Notes: a model not told the origin generated them from the sequence alone. Shown: positions 26,808 through 35,466, counted from the first letter of the stretch. The stretch: DNA of 64,000 bases from Oxynema aestuarii AP17 (GCF_012295525.1 NZ_CP051167.1:6293751-6357750); one strand, 5' to 3'. Numbers and translations are program-made.

Positions 26808-28259
26808 ATGTTTGACGCCCTCGCCGAACGCTTGGAATCCGCTTGGAAGAAACTGCGCGGTCAGGATAAAATCTCCGAATCCAACATTCAAGAAGCCCTG
26901 CGCGAAGTCCGTCGAGCCCTGTTGGAAGCCGACGTCAACCTCCAAGTCGTTAAAGAATTTATCGCCGAAGTCGAAACCAAAGCCCTCGGCAGCGAAGTCA
27001 TTGCCGGGGTGCAACCGGACCAGCAATTTATCAAAATCGTCCACGAAGAACTCGTCGCCGTCATGGGGGAGAGCAACGTCCCCCTCGCCCATGCCGAACG
27101 AGCTCCCACCGTCGTCTTAATGGCGGGGTTGCAAGGAACCGGGAAAACCACCGCCACCGCCAAACTTGCCCTGCATTTACGCAAGCAAAATCGCAGCACC
27201 CTGATGGTGGCCACGGATATTTACCGTCCGGCGGCGGTCGATCAACTCGTGACCCTCGGCAAGCAAATTAACGTCCCGGTCTTCGAGTTGGGCACCGATA
27301 CCGATCCGGTGGAAATCGCCCGTCAGGGGATCGAACGCGCCAAAGCCGAAGGCATCGATACCGTCATCATCGATACCGCCGGACGCTTGCAAATCGATCG
27401 CGACATGATGGCCGAATTGGCGCGCATTAAAGAAACCGTCGAACCCGACGACACCTTACTCGTCATCGACGCCATGACGGGACAAGAAGCCGCCAACCTC
27501 ACTCGCACGTTTCACGAAGAAATCGGCATTAGCGGCGCCATCCTCACCAAACTCGACGGCGACAGCCGAGGGGGGGCGGCCCTGTCCGTGCGTAAAATTT
27601 CGGGAGCGCCGATCAAGTTTGTCGGGGTCGGCGAAAAAGTCGAAGCCCTGCAACCGTTTTATCCCGATCGCATGGCCTCGCGCATTCTCGGGATGGGCGA
27701 CGTACTGACCTTGGTCGAAAAAGCTGCCGAAGAAGTCGATATCGCCGACGCCGAAAAAATGCATGAGAAAATCATGGCGGCGCAGTTCGACTTCAACGAC
27801 TTTTTAAAACAAATGCGCCTGATGAAAAGCATGGGGTCCCTCGGCGGCGTCCTCAAGTTGATTCCCGGGATGAACAAACTCACCGACGACCAACTCGAAA
27901 AAGGAGAAAGTCAGCTCAAGCTCTCCGAATCGATCGTCAATTCGATGACCAAGGAAGAGCGGCAAAATCCCGATTTGCTCGCCGGATCTCCCAGTCGGCG
28001 GCGGCGAATTGCCCGGGGGTCGGGTCACTCGGAAAAAGAAGTGAGCAAGTTGGTGACCGATTTTAGCCGAATGCGAACGATGATGCAGCGCATGGGTCAA
28101 GGTGCTTTCGGAATGCCCGGAATGGCCGGACCGGGGGGCGGCATGTTTGGCGGTCCGGGGGGCGGAATGCCTCAAAGGGGCTGGCGCGGTTACCAAGGCG
28201 GTCCGCCGAAGAAGAAAAAGAAAAAGTCTAAAAAGCGTAAGGGGTTCGGCCAACTTTGA
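26808..28259 (+). CDS. ffh: Signal recognition particle protein Ffh (SRP54)
   Basis: A 483-residue GTPase that binds signal sequences and the SRP RNA and directs ribosomes to the membrane with FtsY. The N domain (FDALAERLESAWKKLRGQ) precedes the G domain with G1 GLQGTGKTT, the DTAGR motif and TKLDGD. The M domain follows, including the SRP-RNA-binding GSGHSEKEVSKL region. The C-terminus ends in a Gly/Met/Pro stretch and a lysine-rich run before FGQL, usual for cyanobacteria. It starts a conserved block with rpsP, khpA and phoH. No SRP RNA gene is seen nearby. Confidence 0.97.
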   Translation: MFDALAERLESAWKKLRGQDKISESNIQEALREVRRALLEADVNLQVVKEFIAEVETKALGSEVIAGVQPDQQFIKIVHEELVAVMGESNVPLAHAERAPTVVLMAGLQGTGKTTATAKLALHLRKQNRSTLMVATDIYRPAAVDQLVTLGKQINVPVFELGTDTDPVEIARQGIERAKAEGIDTVIIDTAGRLQIDRDMMAELARIKETVEPDDTLLVIDAMTGQEAANLTRTFHEEIGISGAILTKLDGDSRGGAALSVRKISGAPIKFVGVGEKVEALQPFYPDRMASRILGMGDVLTLVEKAAEEVDIADAEKMHEKIMAAQFDFNDFLKQMRLMKSMGSLGGVLKLIPGMNKLTDDQLEKGESQLKLSESIVNSMTKEERQNPDLLAGSPSRRRRIARGSGHSEKEVSKLVTDFSRMRTMMQRMGQGAFGMPGMAGPGGGMFGGPGGGMPQRGWRGYQGGPPKKKKKKSKKRKGFGQL

Positions 28260-28374
28260 GCCGAGCGATCGCCTTTTGATGCGGGCAGGCATGGTAAAAT
28301 TAGAAGCTTTGCAGCATCAGTTGCAACCCTCCCGAGATCTAGAGCATGGAATAGCTTATTATGCGATCGGGAGT

Positions 28375-28665
28375 CAACTGGACGACATTCACCAACTCCG
28401 CCCTGAAAGGGACGGGGATTGTTCGGAGCAATCTGAGCGACGTAAGTGGTGAATCGCCCATTGAGACGCAGCCTGGTACAGACTTCCGAATCCTTCCCTA
28501 ATTCGGACGATCTCTAAGCCTAATTGGTTAGGCGTTGGGTCGAGCCAAGACATCTTGGTTGCGTTGGGTGAAGGGACTGATACAGGTTTGCTGGTTCCTG
28601 GGTCGATCGCCAGTTAAAAACCAGTTCCCGCAAGGGATTGTCAAGCCGTCCTGGAAGGACGGAGT
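28375..28665 (+). ncRNA. Orphan HEARO / IscB omega-RNA-like structured element
   Basis: The 423-bp gap between ffh and rpsP is densely structured. The outer stem ATTCACCA (28387-28394) with TGGTGAAT (28447-28454) encloses a CTCCGCCC-tgaa-GGGACGGGG hairpin. TCCGAAT pairs with ATTCGGA (28485-28507), GCCTAA with TTAGGC (28518-28533), CCAA with TTGG (28545-28558), and CCGTCC with GGACGG (28646-28662). The segments TTAGGCGTTGGGTCGAG and GGTTGCGTTGGGTGAAG resemble what I recall of cyanobacterial HEARO RNAs, the guide RNAs of IscB nucleases. No iscB or other nuclease gene is adjacent. The last hairpin ends about 20 nt before the rpsP start. The family assignment is from memory and unconfirmed; the structure is directly visible. 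Confidence 0.55.
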
Positions 28666-28682
28666 TTCTACCCATTTTTCTG

Positions 28683-28949
28683 ATGATTAAATTGCGATTG
28701 AAGCGATACGGTAAAAAGCGCGAAGTGAGTTATCGGATTGTGGCCATGAACAGCAGCAGCCGCCGCGATGGCCGACCTCTGGAAGAATTGGGATTCTACA
28801 ATCCAAGAACGGACGAAACTCGGCTCAATGTCCCCGCGATCGTCAAACGATTGCAACAAGGCGCGCAACCGACCGATACCGTTCGCAACCTCCTTACGAA
28901 AGCTAATGTCTTCGAACAAGTCCGTGCCGGAAACACGACCTCAGAATAG
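28683..28949 (+). CDS. rpsP: 30S ribosomal protein S16
   Basis: An 88-residue protein starting [20 protein letters not shown] and containing [19 protein letters not shown], as in all bS16 proteins. It assembles early in the 30S body. The correct start is ATG 28683; an upstream in-frame start would read through the structured RNA. Its 3' end overlaps the khpA start by 44 nt, implying coupled translation. Confidence 0.97.
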   Translation: MIKLRLKRYGKKREVSYRIVAMNSSSRRDGRPLEELGFYNPRTDETRLNVPAIVKRLQQGAQPTDTVRNLLTKANVFEQVRAGNTTSE

Positions 28950-29367
28950 TGACGAGCCCGTAACGCCCCTTCCTTCGACGGAGGGGGATCGTCCCGATTA
29001 TTTGGGATTGTTGCGTTTTTTGGTCAGTCCGTTTTTAGAGTCCCCGGAATCGTTGCGCGTCGATTGCGAGCGGTTGCAAAATCAGTCAAAAGTTTGGCTG
29101 AGAATGGCGTTTGACGATCCGGAAAAAGGCCGAGTTTACGGTCGCGGAGGCCGAAACATTCAGGCAATTCGGAAAGTGTTAGACGCTACAGCTCGTCTGG
29201 CGGGAGAGTCGGTTTACCTGGATATTTATGGGAGTGAAAGCCACGATCGCCCCTCTTCGGGCGGACGGGGTGGCGATCGCCAAAGCCCGAAACCCGGTTC
29301 TCGCCGTAGTTCGTCGAGGCGATCGCCCGCCCCTCCAGAACGCCCCCGCCCCTCGAAACCCCAGTAG
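28906..29367 (+). CDS. khpA: KH-domain RNA-binding protein (KhpA-like)
   Basis: A 153-residue RNA-binding protein starting at ATG 28906 inside the rpsP 3' end, in another frame. The single KH domain (about residues 30-105) contains the GxxG loop in [18 protein letters not shown]. After YLDIYGSE comes a basic, low-complexity tail ([25 protein letters not shown]), longer than in Firmicutes KhpA. rpsP-khpA adjacency is widely conserved. The terminator at 29475-29519 closes the operon. Confidence 0.9.
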   Translation: MSSNKSVPETRPQNSDEPVTPLPSTEGDRPDYLGLLRFLVSPFLESPESLRVDCERLQNQSKVWLRMAFDDPEKGRVYGRGGRNIQAIRKVLDATARLAGESVYLDIYGSESHDRPSSGGRGGDRQSPKPGSRRSSSRRSPAPPERPRPSKPQ

Positions 29368-29474
29368 GGACTCGTCGCCATCCTCGAAGACCGATCCGAT
29401 TGACTCGTTCGAGATCGGATTCGGTCGTCGGCGATCGCCCTGTGCTGCCAGATTTCAACCTATTCTTTCACGTT

Positions 29475-29519
29475 AAAGACGCCTGTTTTGGAGTTGACTC
29501 TCCCCTTCGGCGTCTTTTT
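29475..29519 (+). terminator. Rho-independent terminator after khpA
   Basis: AAAGACGCC (29475-29483) pairs with GGCGTCTTT around a 24-nt loop and is followed by TTG. It separates the ffh/rpsP/khpA unit from phoH. Confidence 0.75.
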
Positions 29520-29561
29520 GCATTAAGGTGGAACTCGAAAGCCTGTGAATACGATCTCAGC

Positions 29562-30515
29562 ATGAGCGCGGTATCGACCATCGAACTGCCCAGTCTCGAC
29601 AGCGCGATCGCACTGTCCGGCGATCGGGAAACCAATCTCAAAACACTCTCGCAACAAACGGGCGCCCGGGTCGTCCTGCGCGGACAAGATCTCTATATCT
29701 CCGGAACGTCCAATCAGGTAGACTTGTGCTGCCGTTTGGTGCGATCGCTCGAAGACCTCTGGAAATCTGGCAAACCGATTTCCGGCGTCGATATCCTCAC
29801 GGCCCGTCACGCGATCGACACCGAACGTCAAGACGAACTCACCGACATGCGCCGCGATGTCTTGGCGACCACCCGTCGCGGCGAAGAAATTCGCGCCAAA
29901 ACCTTTCGCCAACGCCAATACATCAAATCCATCCGCACCCACGACCTGACCTTCTGCATCGGTCCGGCGGGAACGGGCAAAACCTTCCTCGCTACCATTT
30001 TGGCGGCTCAAGCCTTACTCGCCAACGAGTACGAACGCCTCATCCTCACCCGTCCCGCCGTCGAAGCCGGGGAAAAGTTGGGCTTTTTACCCGGCGACTT
30101 ACAACAAAAAGTCAATCCCTACCTCCGTCCGCTTTACGATGCCCTCTACGAAATTATCGATCCCGAAAAAATTACCAATCTGATGGAACGCGGCATCGTC
30201 GAAGTCGCCCCGATCGCCTACATGCGCGGACGCACCCTCAATAACTCCTTCGTCATCCTCGACGAAGCCCAAAACACCACCCCCGCCCAAATGAAAATGG
30301 TCTTAACCCGCTTGGGCTTTAAATCTCGCATGGTCGTCACCGGAGACCTCACCCAAACCGACCTCGGCCCCGATCGCCACTCCGGCTTATTTGTCGCTCA
30401 GAAAATTTTGCAAAATGTTGAAGGGATTGCCTTCTGCAAACTCTCTCAAGCCGATGTCGTCCGCAACCCCCTAGTCCAGAAAATTGTAGCGGCTTACGAG
30501 CAGTACGATCGCTAG
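29562..30515 (+). CDS. PhoH-like ATPase
   Basis: A 317-residue P-loop ATPase with an N-terminal KH-like region (VSTIELPSLDSAIALSGDRE, then TGARVVLRGQDLYISG), Walker A GPAGTGKTF and Walker B ILDEAQN, followed by RMVVTGDLTQTDL. It starts at ATG 29562; upstream frame positions overlap the terminator. PhoH proteins are linked to RNA metabolism and sit with rpsP/khpA-type genes; the biochemical role remains uncertain. Confidence 0.92.
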   Translation: MSAVSTIELPSLDSAIALSGDRETNLKTLSQQTGARVVLRGQDLYISGTSNQVDLCCRLVRSLEDLWKSGKPISGVDILTARHAIDTERQDELTDMRRDVLATTRRGEEIRAKTFRQRQYIKSIRTHDLTFCIGPAGTGKTFLATILAAQALLANEYERLILTRPAVEAGEKLGFLPGDLQQKVNPYLRPLYDALYEIIDPEKITNLMERGIVEVAPIAYMRGRTLNNSFVILDEAQNTTPAQMKMVLTRLGFKSRMVVTGDLTQTDLGPDRHSGLFVAQKILQNVEGIAFCKLSQADVVRNPLVQKIVAAYEQYDR

Positions 30516-30619
30516 GGAAGTTGGCACCGAGAAGGCAAAAGGCAAAAGTAGGCCATCAGCCATAGGCATTTCCCACCCCCTAGTCCGGCCATCTAAAATC
30601 TAAAATCCCAAACCCACCC

Positions 30620-31021
30620 ATGCCAAATCTCAAAGAATTCATCGAAGAAACTCAGCAATTAGGAACCCTGCGCCTGATCGTTACCAGTCAGGCGGCAGTT
30701 CTCGAAGTCCGTACCCGCATCGAAAATCTGTTTTATGCAGAACTTCCGAAAGGCAAATATGCCAACATGCACGCCGAAGGTTTCGAGTTTCACTTGAATA
30801 TGGACGAAATTGCCACCGTGAAATTCGAGACCGGGGAAGCCAAACGGGGCAACTTCACCACCTATGCCATCCGGTTCGTCGATCGCGCCGAGAACAACGC
30901 CCTCAGTGCCTTCTTACAGTGGGGTAAACCCGGCGAGTACGAACCCGGACAAGTCGAAGCCTGGCAAGCGTTGCGCGACAAATACGGCGAAGTTTGGCAA
31001 CCGAGTCCGATCGCCGAATAA
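30620..31021 (+). CDS. ChuX/HutX-like putative haem-binding protein
   Basis: A 133-residue soluble protein. LGTLRLIVTSQAAVLEVRT, AEGFEFHLNMDEIATVKFE and YAIRFVDRAENNALS resemble the HutX/ChuX fold used for intracellular haem carriage (family knowledge). The cyanobacterial versions are only putatively haem carriers. There is no signal peptide or neighbouring haem uptake gene. The FHLNxDxIAxVxFE motif is the main support. Confidence 0.6.
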   Translation: MPNLKEFIEETQQLGTLRLIVTSQAAVLEVRTRIENLFYAELPKGKYANMHAEGFEFHLNMDEIATVKFETGEAKRGNFTTYAIRFVDRAENNALSAFLQWGKPGEYEPGQVEAWQALRDKYGEVWQPSPIAE

Positions 31022-31064
31022 GAACTCGCCCATATCGTCTCGATCGCCCAGGGGAAAAAAATTC

Positions 31065-31988
31065 ATGCATTTATTCATGCATTTTCGTTCGCGTAGGGTC
31101 TCCAAAGGAGAATCGCCGACCAACTCGATCGCCACTCAGATCGGACAAGTATCTGCGTGGGTTGACGTTTGCCAATCCTGGTGTCAACACCTCCGGCGTA
31201 TCGCCGTCCTCGCGATCGCGTTGTTCGGAATAACCGCACCCGCTTTAGCCGGATCCCTCGGCGATCGCGTCAGTCGCTTTCCCGAATGGCAAAGCAAACC
31301 TCGATTGCAACTGGCTAAGGGCGATCTGCTGTATCCCAACTGGATGGAAGGAACCTGGGAAGTCACCAGTACCTTACTCGAACAGTACGCGCCATTAGCC
31401 CCGGAAATTGTGACCCCAGGATTCGAGAAAAATAAACGATTTCTCAAAAAACCCGTCACCTTTCAGGTCAAATTCTCCCCAGAAGAATCCGCCCATCTTT
31501 CTAACGCACTGCCTTCAAGTCAAAATAACCGACAAACTGACGGATCCGACGACGTGACCATCGTTGCCGATCGCGAATTTAACGGCTTGAATTTAGCCAA
31601 AGCTTATTTAGGCGATCGCAAAGTCGTTTCCGTTAAAGTCGATCCCGACGATCCCAACCGTCAAATTACCGAACTCAGTGGCAATCGCACCCTGGTTTCC
31701 GTGGTCACGGCCCGAGGAAGCGAAATGCCGTCCGACGAAGAATTTATTGCCACGGAAATCACCCAACAAGTCTTTCGCGGCGATTCGAGCATTTATCTCA
31801 ATGAAGTAGAGACGACAACCGATTATCGTAAACTTCAACCTCCGGTCACGGCGATCGAAGCCGACCAAATGACCGCGATTTATCTCTCCCCACAAGACCC
31901 GGATTTCTTCGCGGCGGGGGGTCAACCTGTCGCCCTTTACCATTACAAATTGGAATTGTTTCCCCTCGAAGACAACGCCAAAAAATAA
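31065..31988 (+). CDS. Exported DUF6816-like protein with repeat-derived N-terminus
   Basis: A 307-residue protein starting at ATG 31065 (alternative 31077). Residues about 45-62 (RRIAVLAIALFGITAPALAG) form a signal peptide with an AxA cleavage site. The mature part carries LLYPNWMEGTWEVTSTL and ends YHYKLELFPLED, matching cyanobacterial/plastid lumenal-type proteins of unknown role. The 44 residues before the signal are encoded partly by a dispersed repeat (GTAGGGTCTCCAAAGGAGAA at about 31093), so the true start may be later, for example a GTG nearer the signal peptide. Confidence 0.75.
   Translation: MHLFMHFRSRRVSKGESPTNSIATQIGQVSAWVDVCQSWCQHLRRIAVLAIALFGITAPALAGSLGDRVSRFPEWQSKPRLQLAKGDLLYPNWMEGTWEVTSTLLEQYAPLAPEIVTPGFEKNKRFLKKPVTFQVKFSPEESAHLSNALPSSQNNRQTDGSDDVTIVADREFNGLNLAKAYLGDRKVVSVKVDPDDPNRQITELSGNRTLVSVVTARGSEMPSDEEFIATEITQQVFRGDSSIYLNEVETTTDYRKLQPPVTAIEADQMTAIYLSPQDPDFFAAGGQPVALYHYKLELFPLEDNAKK
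31087..31118. repeat. HIP1-associated repeat fragment in a coding N-terminus
   Basis: TTCGCGTAGGGTCTCCAAAG followed by GAGAATCGCC resembles part of the elements at 33095-33165, 35366-35449, 35727-35815 and 39811-39876. It is read in frame as RSRRVSKGESP by the gene starting at 31065. Confidence 0.65.
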
Positions 31989-32081
31989 TCCGTTGTCATC
32001 AGGCGATCGCGATCCGACCCAGTCTGTTCTTGTTCGCGGCGCGATCGCCATGTTAGTTAGAGAAAACTAGATTCAACTTGG

Positions 32082-33020
32082 TCAACACGCACGACTGATG
32101 CGATCGATCAGTTCTTTTTTCACCGCTTCAGCGCGATCGTTGTCAATTTGACACGTTCCCGCATTTGCATGACCGCCGCCGCCATATTCGAGCATTAAGC
32201 TGCCGATATTGAGATCGCAACTGCGGTTGAGGATCGATTTACCCACCGCAAACACCGTATTTTGTTTTTTCAAGCCCCAGATCGCGTGCATGGAAATCTT
32301 GCAATCCGGGTAAAACGCATAAATCATAAACCGATTTCCCGGATAAATCACCTCTTCATTTCTCAAATCGAGAACCACCAAACTGTCGTAGACCTCCGAG
32401 CATTTTCTGATTTGGTCTTTAAACTGTTCTTGGTAGTCAAAATAGAGATCGAAGCGTTCGCGAACGTCGGGAAGTTCTAAAATTTCATCGATGGTGTGAT
32501 TGCGGCAGTAATCGATCAACTCCATCATTAACTGATAGTTAGAAATGCGGAAATTTCTAAACCGTCCCAATCCGGTTCGCGCATCCATGAGAAAATTTAA
32601 CAACACCCATTGTTTCGGGGCGAGGATGTCGGTGCGATCGAATTGAGCGGAATCGGCTTTATCCACCGCCGCCATCATTTCTGAGGAGACATTGGGAAAA
32701 GTTTCTCGTCCGCCGTAATAGTTGTAGACGACTCGTGCCGCCGAAGGGGCTTTAGGATCGATAATATAGTTTTCTTTGATTTCTTCATTTCTGAGGGTTT
32801 CGCTTTCGTGATGGTCGAAGGCCAGATAAACCCCGTCCACGTAAGGTAAATTGGTGGTAATATCGCGGTTAGTTATCTCGATCTTGCCATCCTGCATATC
32901 TTTTGGATGGACAAATTTAATATCTTCAATTAAATCGAGTTCTTTTAATAAAACGGCACAAACTAGACCGTCAAAGTCACTGCGAGTGACTAATCGGTAT
33001 TTTCCATCGGTTGGAGACAT
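32082..33020 (-). CDS. DHH-family phosphoesterase (exopolyphosphatase-related)
   Basis: A 312-residue manganese-dependent phosphoesterase. The metal-binding motifs are SDFDGL near the start and FDHHES near residue 70. The C-terminal DHHA1 motif is EYGGGGHANAGTC. Members act on pyrophosphate, polyphosphate, cyclic dinucleotides or short RNAs; the substrate is not determined. It starts at ATG 33020, with an HIP1-containing repeat just upstream (33095-33165). Confidence 0.9.
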   Translation of the reverse strand: MSPTDGKYRLVTRSDFDGLVCAVLLKELDLIEDIKFVHPKDMQDGKIEITNRDITTNLPYVDGVYLAFDHHESETLRNEEIKENYIIDPKAPSAARVVYNYYGGRETFPNVSSEMMAAVDKADSAQFDRTDILAPKQWVLLNFLMDARTGLGRFRNFRISNYQLMMELIDYCRNHTIDEILELPDVRERFDLYFDYQEQFKDQIRKCSEVYDSLVVLDLRNEEVIYPGNRFMIYAFYPDCKISMHAIWGLKKQNTVFAVGKSILNRSCDLNIGSLMLEYGGGGHANAGTCQIDNDRAEAVKKELIDRISRAC

Positions 33021-33094
33021 AGAAAAAACAGAAGAAATAAAGAGCTTCGACGATTTCTATTGAAACCTATGTTTTCTCTGGTGTCTAGGGCAAA

Positions 33095-33165
33095 GCGATC
33101 GCGGCGATCGCGTATAGTCTACCCTACGCTTTGGGCTGCGCGTCTCCCCAGGAGAATCGCCCCTG
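33095..33165. repeat. HIP1-containing dispersed repeat
   Basis: GCGATCGCGGCGATCGCGTA followed by TAGTCTACCCTACGC and GCGTCTCCCCAGGAGAATCG. It lies between the DHH and WD40 genes and is of the same family as 35366-35449, 35727-35815 and 39811-39876. Confidence 0.7.
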
Positions 33166-33167
33166 AG

Positions 33168-34367
33168 TTAGTAGTTTGCATCCGTGGTGGCGAGAACTTC
33201 ACTACCTGGAAGGGAACCGCCATGCCAAATTTCGATGGTTCTTTGCAAGCCTCCCGTCGCCAAGCGTTCCCCGTCGGGACTCCAAGCGATCGCCACGACT
33301 CCGGTCACATCTTCCGAGAGTTCGGCGAGTAAGGTGGCGTCGGTCAAATTCCAGATTTTGATCCCGTCGCGGCTGGTCGTTGCGGCGATCGTGGCGACGG
33401 GATTGAGGGCGAGAGAACGCAGGGGCGATCGCGTGCGGATGCTGGGGGCGTCCAATTGCCCAGTTTGCAGGTTCCACACGTGGATGGCGCGATCGAGTCC
33501 GGCGCTGACCAAACGGCGGCCATCGGGGCTGAATGCGAGGCTAGTAATCCCGGCTTCGTGGCGAAAGGGGGTAGCAATTGTCTCGGAAAAGCGGATCGCT
33601 TCCCCATCTTGTTGCAAGGGCCACAAGGCGATCGCCCCTTCTCGATCTCCGACGGCGAGGAGGGTGCCGTCGGGAGAAATCGCCACGGAATAAATCGGCT
33701 GAAAGGGCCACACGCTGTCAAGGGGTTGCGGATCGAGTAGATCCCAGAGTTTGAGACCGTCTAAGGCCCCACTCACCAGAGTGTGGCTGTCCGGGGTGAT
33801 GGCGAGGGAAACGACATTGCTGAAATGGTCGAGAAAAGTATGTTTGAGTTTCCCGGTTTCGAGATTCCAAAGATTGACGATCGCGTCGTCGCCGCTACTG
33901 ACGAGGGTGCGTCCGTCCGGGGTGAAATCGAGTTCTAACACCCGGTTTTTGTGACCTTTGAGGGTTTGAAAGCGCTTGTTATTTTCCAGATTCCACAATT
34001 CGATGCGCGGGTCGTTGCGACCGCCGCCGACCGCCAAGATCGTGCCGTCGGGACTGAAGGCGACGGATTCGACGGTGTTGGATTCTCCTTCGAGGGTGGT
34101 CACCCGTTCGGGGTTTTGCCAGGAAGCCGCGATCGCCGACAGGTCGCCATCTCGCCGGAGGCGATCGCCCCCGGTGGGATCTACGGCCCCGACGGACGCG
34201 ATCGCCCCTCCGGCGAGGATCGCACTCAGGGTCAAGACCGCCAGCAGCCCCCGCGAACCCCCGGGTTTTTTGAAACGGCGATCGGCGCCAAAATTACGGA
34301 AAAATGGCAATCGAGTCACGATAGAGTCAAAAGGATGTTGCTTCGCCGGAAGGGGAACAGTCCCCAT
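33168..34367 (-). CDS. WD40-repeat protein with N-terminal membrane anchor
   Basis: A 399-residue beta-propeller. Seven WD40 repeats start with VESVAFSPDGTILAVGGG and end with VVAIAWSPDGERLATGGL; each carries an xSPDG and W-[ND]-L type pair. The N-terminus has a hydrophobic helix (GLLAVLTLSAILAGGAIASV), so the propeller is probably exported and anchored. ATG 34367 overlaps the merR 3' end by 41 nt; GTG 34319 would avoid this and is equally possible. Longer in-frame extensions lie antisense to nothing functional but across merR and are rejected. The binding partner is unknown. Confidence 0.8.
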   Translation of the reverse strand: MGTVPLPAKQHPFDSIVTRLPFFRNFGADRRFKKPGGSRGLLAVLTLSAILAGGAIASVGAVDPTGGDRLRRDGDLSAIAASWQNPERVTTLEGESNTVESVAFSPDGTILAVGGGRNDPRIELWNLENNKRFQTLKGHKNRVLELDFTPDGRTLVSSGDDAIVNLWNLETGKLKHTFLDHFSNVVSLAITPDSHTLVSGALDGLKLWDLLDPQPLDSVWPFQPIYSVAISPDGTLLAVGDREGAIALWPLQQDGEAIRFSETIATPFRHEAGITSLAFSPDGRRLVSAGLDRAIHVWNLQTGQLDAPSIRTRSPLRSLALNPVATIAATTSRDGIKIWNLTDATLLAELSEDVTGVVAIAWSPDGERLATGGLQRTIEIWHGGSLPGSEVLATTDANY

Positions 34368-34836
34368 TTGGGTGCGAAGTAGGGACGGTTCGCGAACCGC
34401 CCCTACTTTGAATATTCGGACAAATCGTTTCCGCTTTAGCGTCGGCTGGGGGGTGTTCTTGCCAACCGTTGAGGATGCCTCGCAGTTCCCCCCGTAGGGT
34501 AGCCAAGGCTTCGATCTGGCGATCGATCGCCTCGACTTTCGCTTCCAAATGCTGTTTGACTTCCCCACACGGCAACTCGCCGCGATCGTGAACGTCGAGA
34601 ATATCCTTAATTTCACTCAGGTTCAAGCCCAACGATTGCGCCCGTTTGATAAACGCCAGACGATTGAAAACTTCCGTCTCGAACAAACGGTAACCGGACG
34701 AAGAGCGCTCGACGATCGGATCGAGCAGTCCGATATCTTCGTAGTAGCGAATGGTTTTAATACTCAACCCGCTCCGGGTCGAAACTTCACCAATTTTGAG
34801 CCAGACTTTCCCCGAGGTTGCGTTCACGGGCTTCAC
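34327..34836 (-). CDS. MerR-family transcription regulator
   Basis: A 169-residue regulator starting at GTG 34836. The N-terminal HTH is KIGEVSTRSGLSIKTIRYYE, followed by LLDPIVERSSSGYRLFE. The dimerisation helix contains HDRGELPCGEV, and a second cysteine lies in ETICPNIQ, so a metal-responsive (ZntR/CadR-like) mode is possible but not certain. The last 25 or so residues (SRGGSRTVPTSHPNGD) are partly encoded by a 30-bp palindrome (34378-34407). It lies upstream of the WD40 gene on the same strand and overlaps its start. Its own target promoter is not seen. Confidence 0.88.
   Translation of the reverse strand: MKPVNATSGKVWLKIGEVSTRSGLSIKTIRYYEDIGLLDPIVERSSSGYRLFETEVFNRLAFIKRAQSLGLNLSEIKDILDVHDRGELPCGEVKQHLEAKVEAIDRQIEALATLRGELRGILNGWQEHPPADAKAETICPNIQSRGGSRTVPTSHPNGDCSPSGEATSF
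34378..34407. repeat. 30-bp palindrome in the merR 3' end
   Basis: AGTAGGGACGGTTCG is followed by CGAACCGCCCCTACT, with one mismatch. It is a family member of 2590-2619 and 3485-3514. It is read in frame by the merR gene (GGSRTVPT). Confidence 0.9.
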
Positions 34837-34872
34837 TGCGAAAAATAGAGCTGAACTTCAGATGCACCGAAG

Positions 34873-35172
34873 TTAATGACGTGGCGGATGTTTTTTATCG
34901 GACATCAACATGGGTAATGGAGGTCGAGAAGAACTGGCAGGTAAATAATGCTCGGCAACGCGATCGCTCGGTCCCGGGTAGGGTCGTTGAGCTTGCCACC
35001 ACCGCCAGAACAAGGCCACTCCGGCAAGGGTTAAGCCAAATCCAAACAACGACAAGCTCGCATCAGCCCCACCGATCGCTGCATCAACTACCCCCACTGT
35101 CACGACAAAACTGGTGACGGGTTCTTGACGGTAAGCTGACTTGAAAAATCTAAGCCATGCAGCATTCATCAT
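34873..35172 (-). CDS. Small membrane protein of unknown function
   Basis: A 99-residue protein with one or two hydrophobic segments (TSFVVTVGVVDAAIGGAD; LSLFGFGLTLAGVALFWRWW) and a proline-rich tail. It starts at ATG 35172 or 35169. No family is recognised. It lies divergently after nothing conserved, so it remains a plausible but weak call. Confidence 0.55.
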   Translation of the reverse strand: MMNAAWLRFFKSAYRQEPVTSFVVTVGVVDAAIGGADASLSLFGFGLTLAGVALFWRWWQAQRPYPGPSDRVAEHYLPASSSRPPLPMLMSDKKHPPRH

Positions 35173-35365
35173 ACTTTGTCCGCTTTCAATAGGTCCTTGT
35201 AATCGTAAGACTTTGTGTTGGCCGAAGACTCCGGATCGTTTACGATTTACGTTTTTTCGGGATCCACTTACTTCCAGGATAACTCGGCTGCCTTAGATTC
35301 TAGGGGAAGCGGCTCCGTTTGGGTAGCGGGTGCGTGAGTTTGGCGCCGTCGTGTTGCCGTAACTC

Positions 35366-35449
35366 GGCGGCGATTCTCCTTTGGAGAGGCTAAGCGATCG
35401 CGCTGAAGAGAGGGCGATCGCTTAGCCTCTCCCCGACCGAAGGGCCGCC
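35366..35449. repeat. Long HIP1-containing palindrome
   Basis: GAGAGGCTAAGCGATCGC (35384-35401) pairs perfectly with GCGATCGCTTAGCCTCTC (35414-35431), an 18-bp stem with a 12-nt loop, bounded by GGCGGC and GCCGCC. It begins 18 bp downstream of the hli stop on the minus strand and may act as a transcript-stabilising or terminating hairpin. The rest of 35173-35466 shows no gene. Confidence 0.85.
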
Positions 35450-35466
35450 ATTTCCAACGATGGCAA

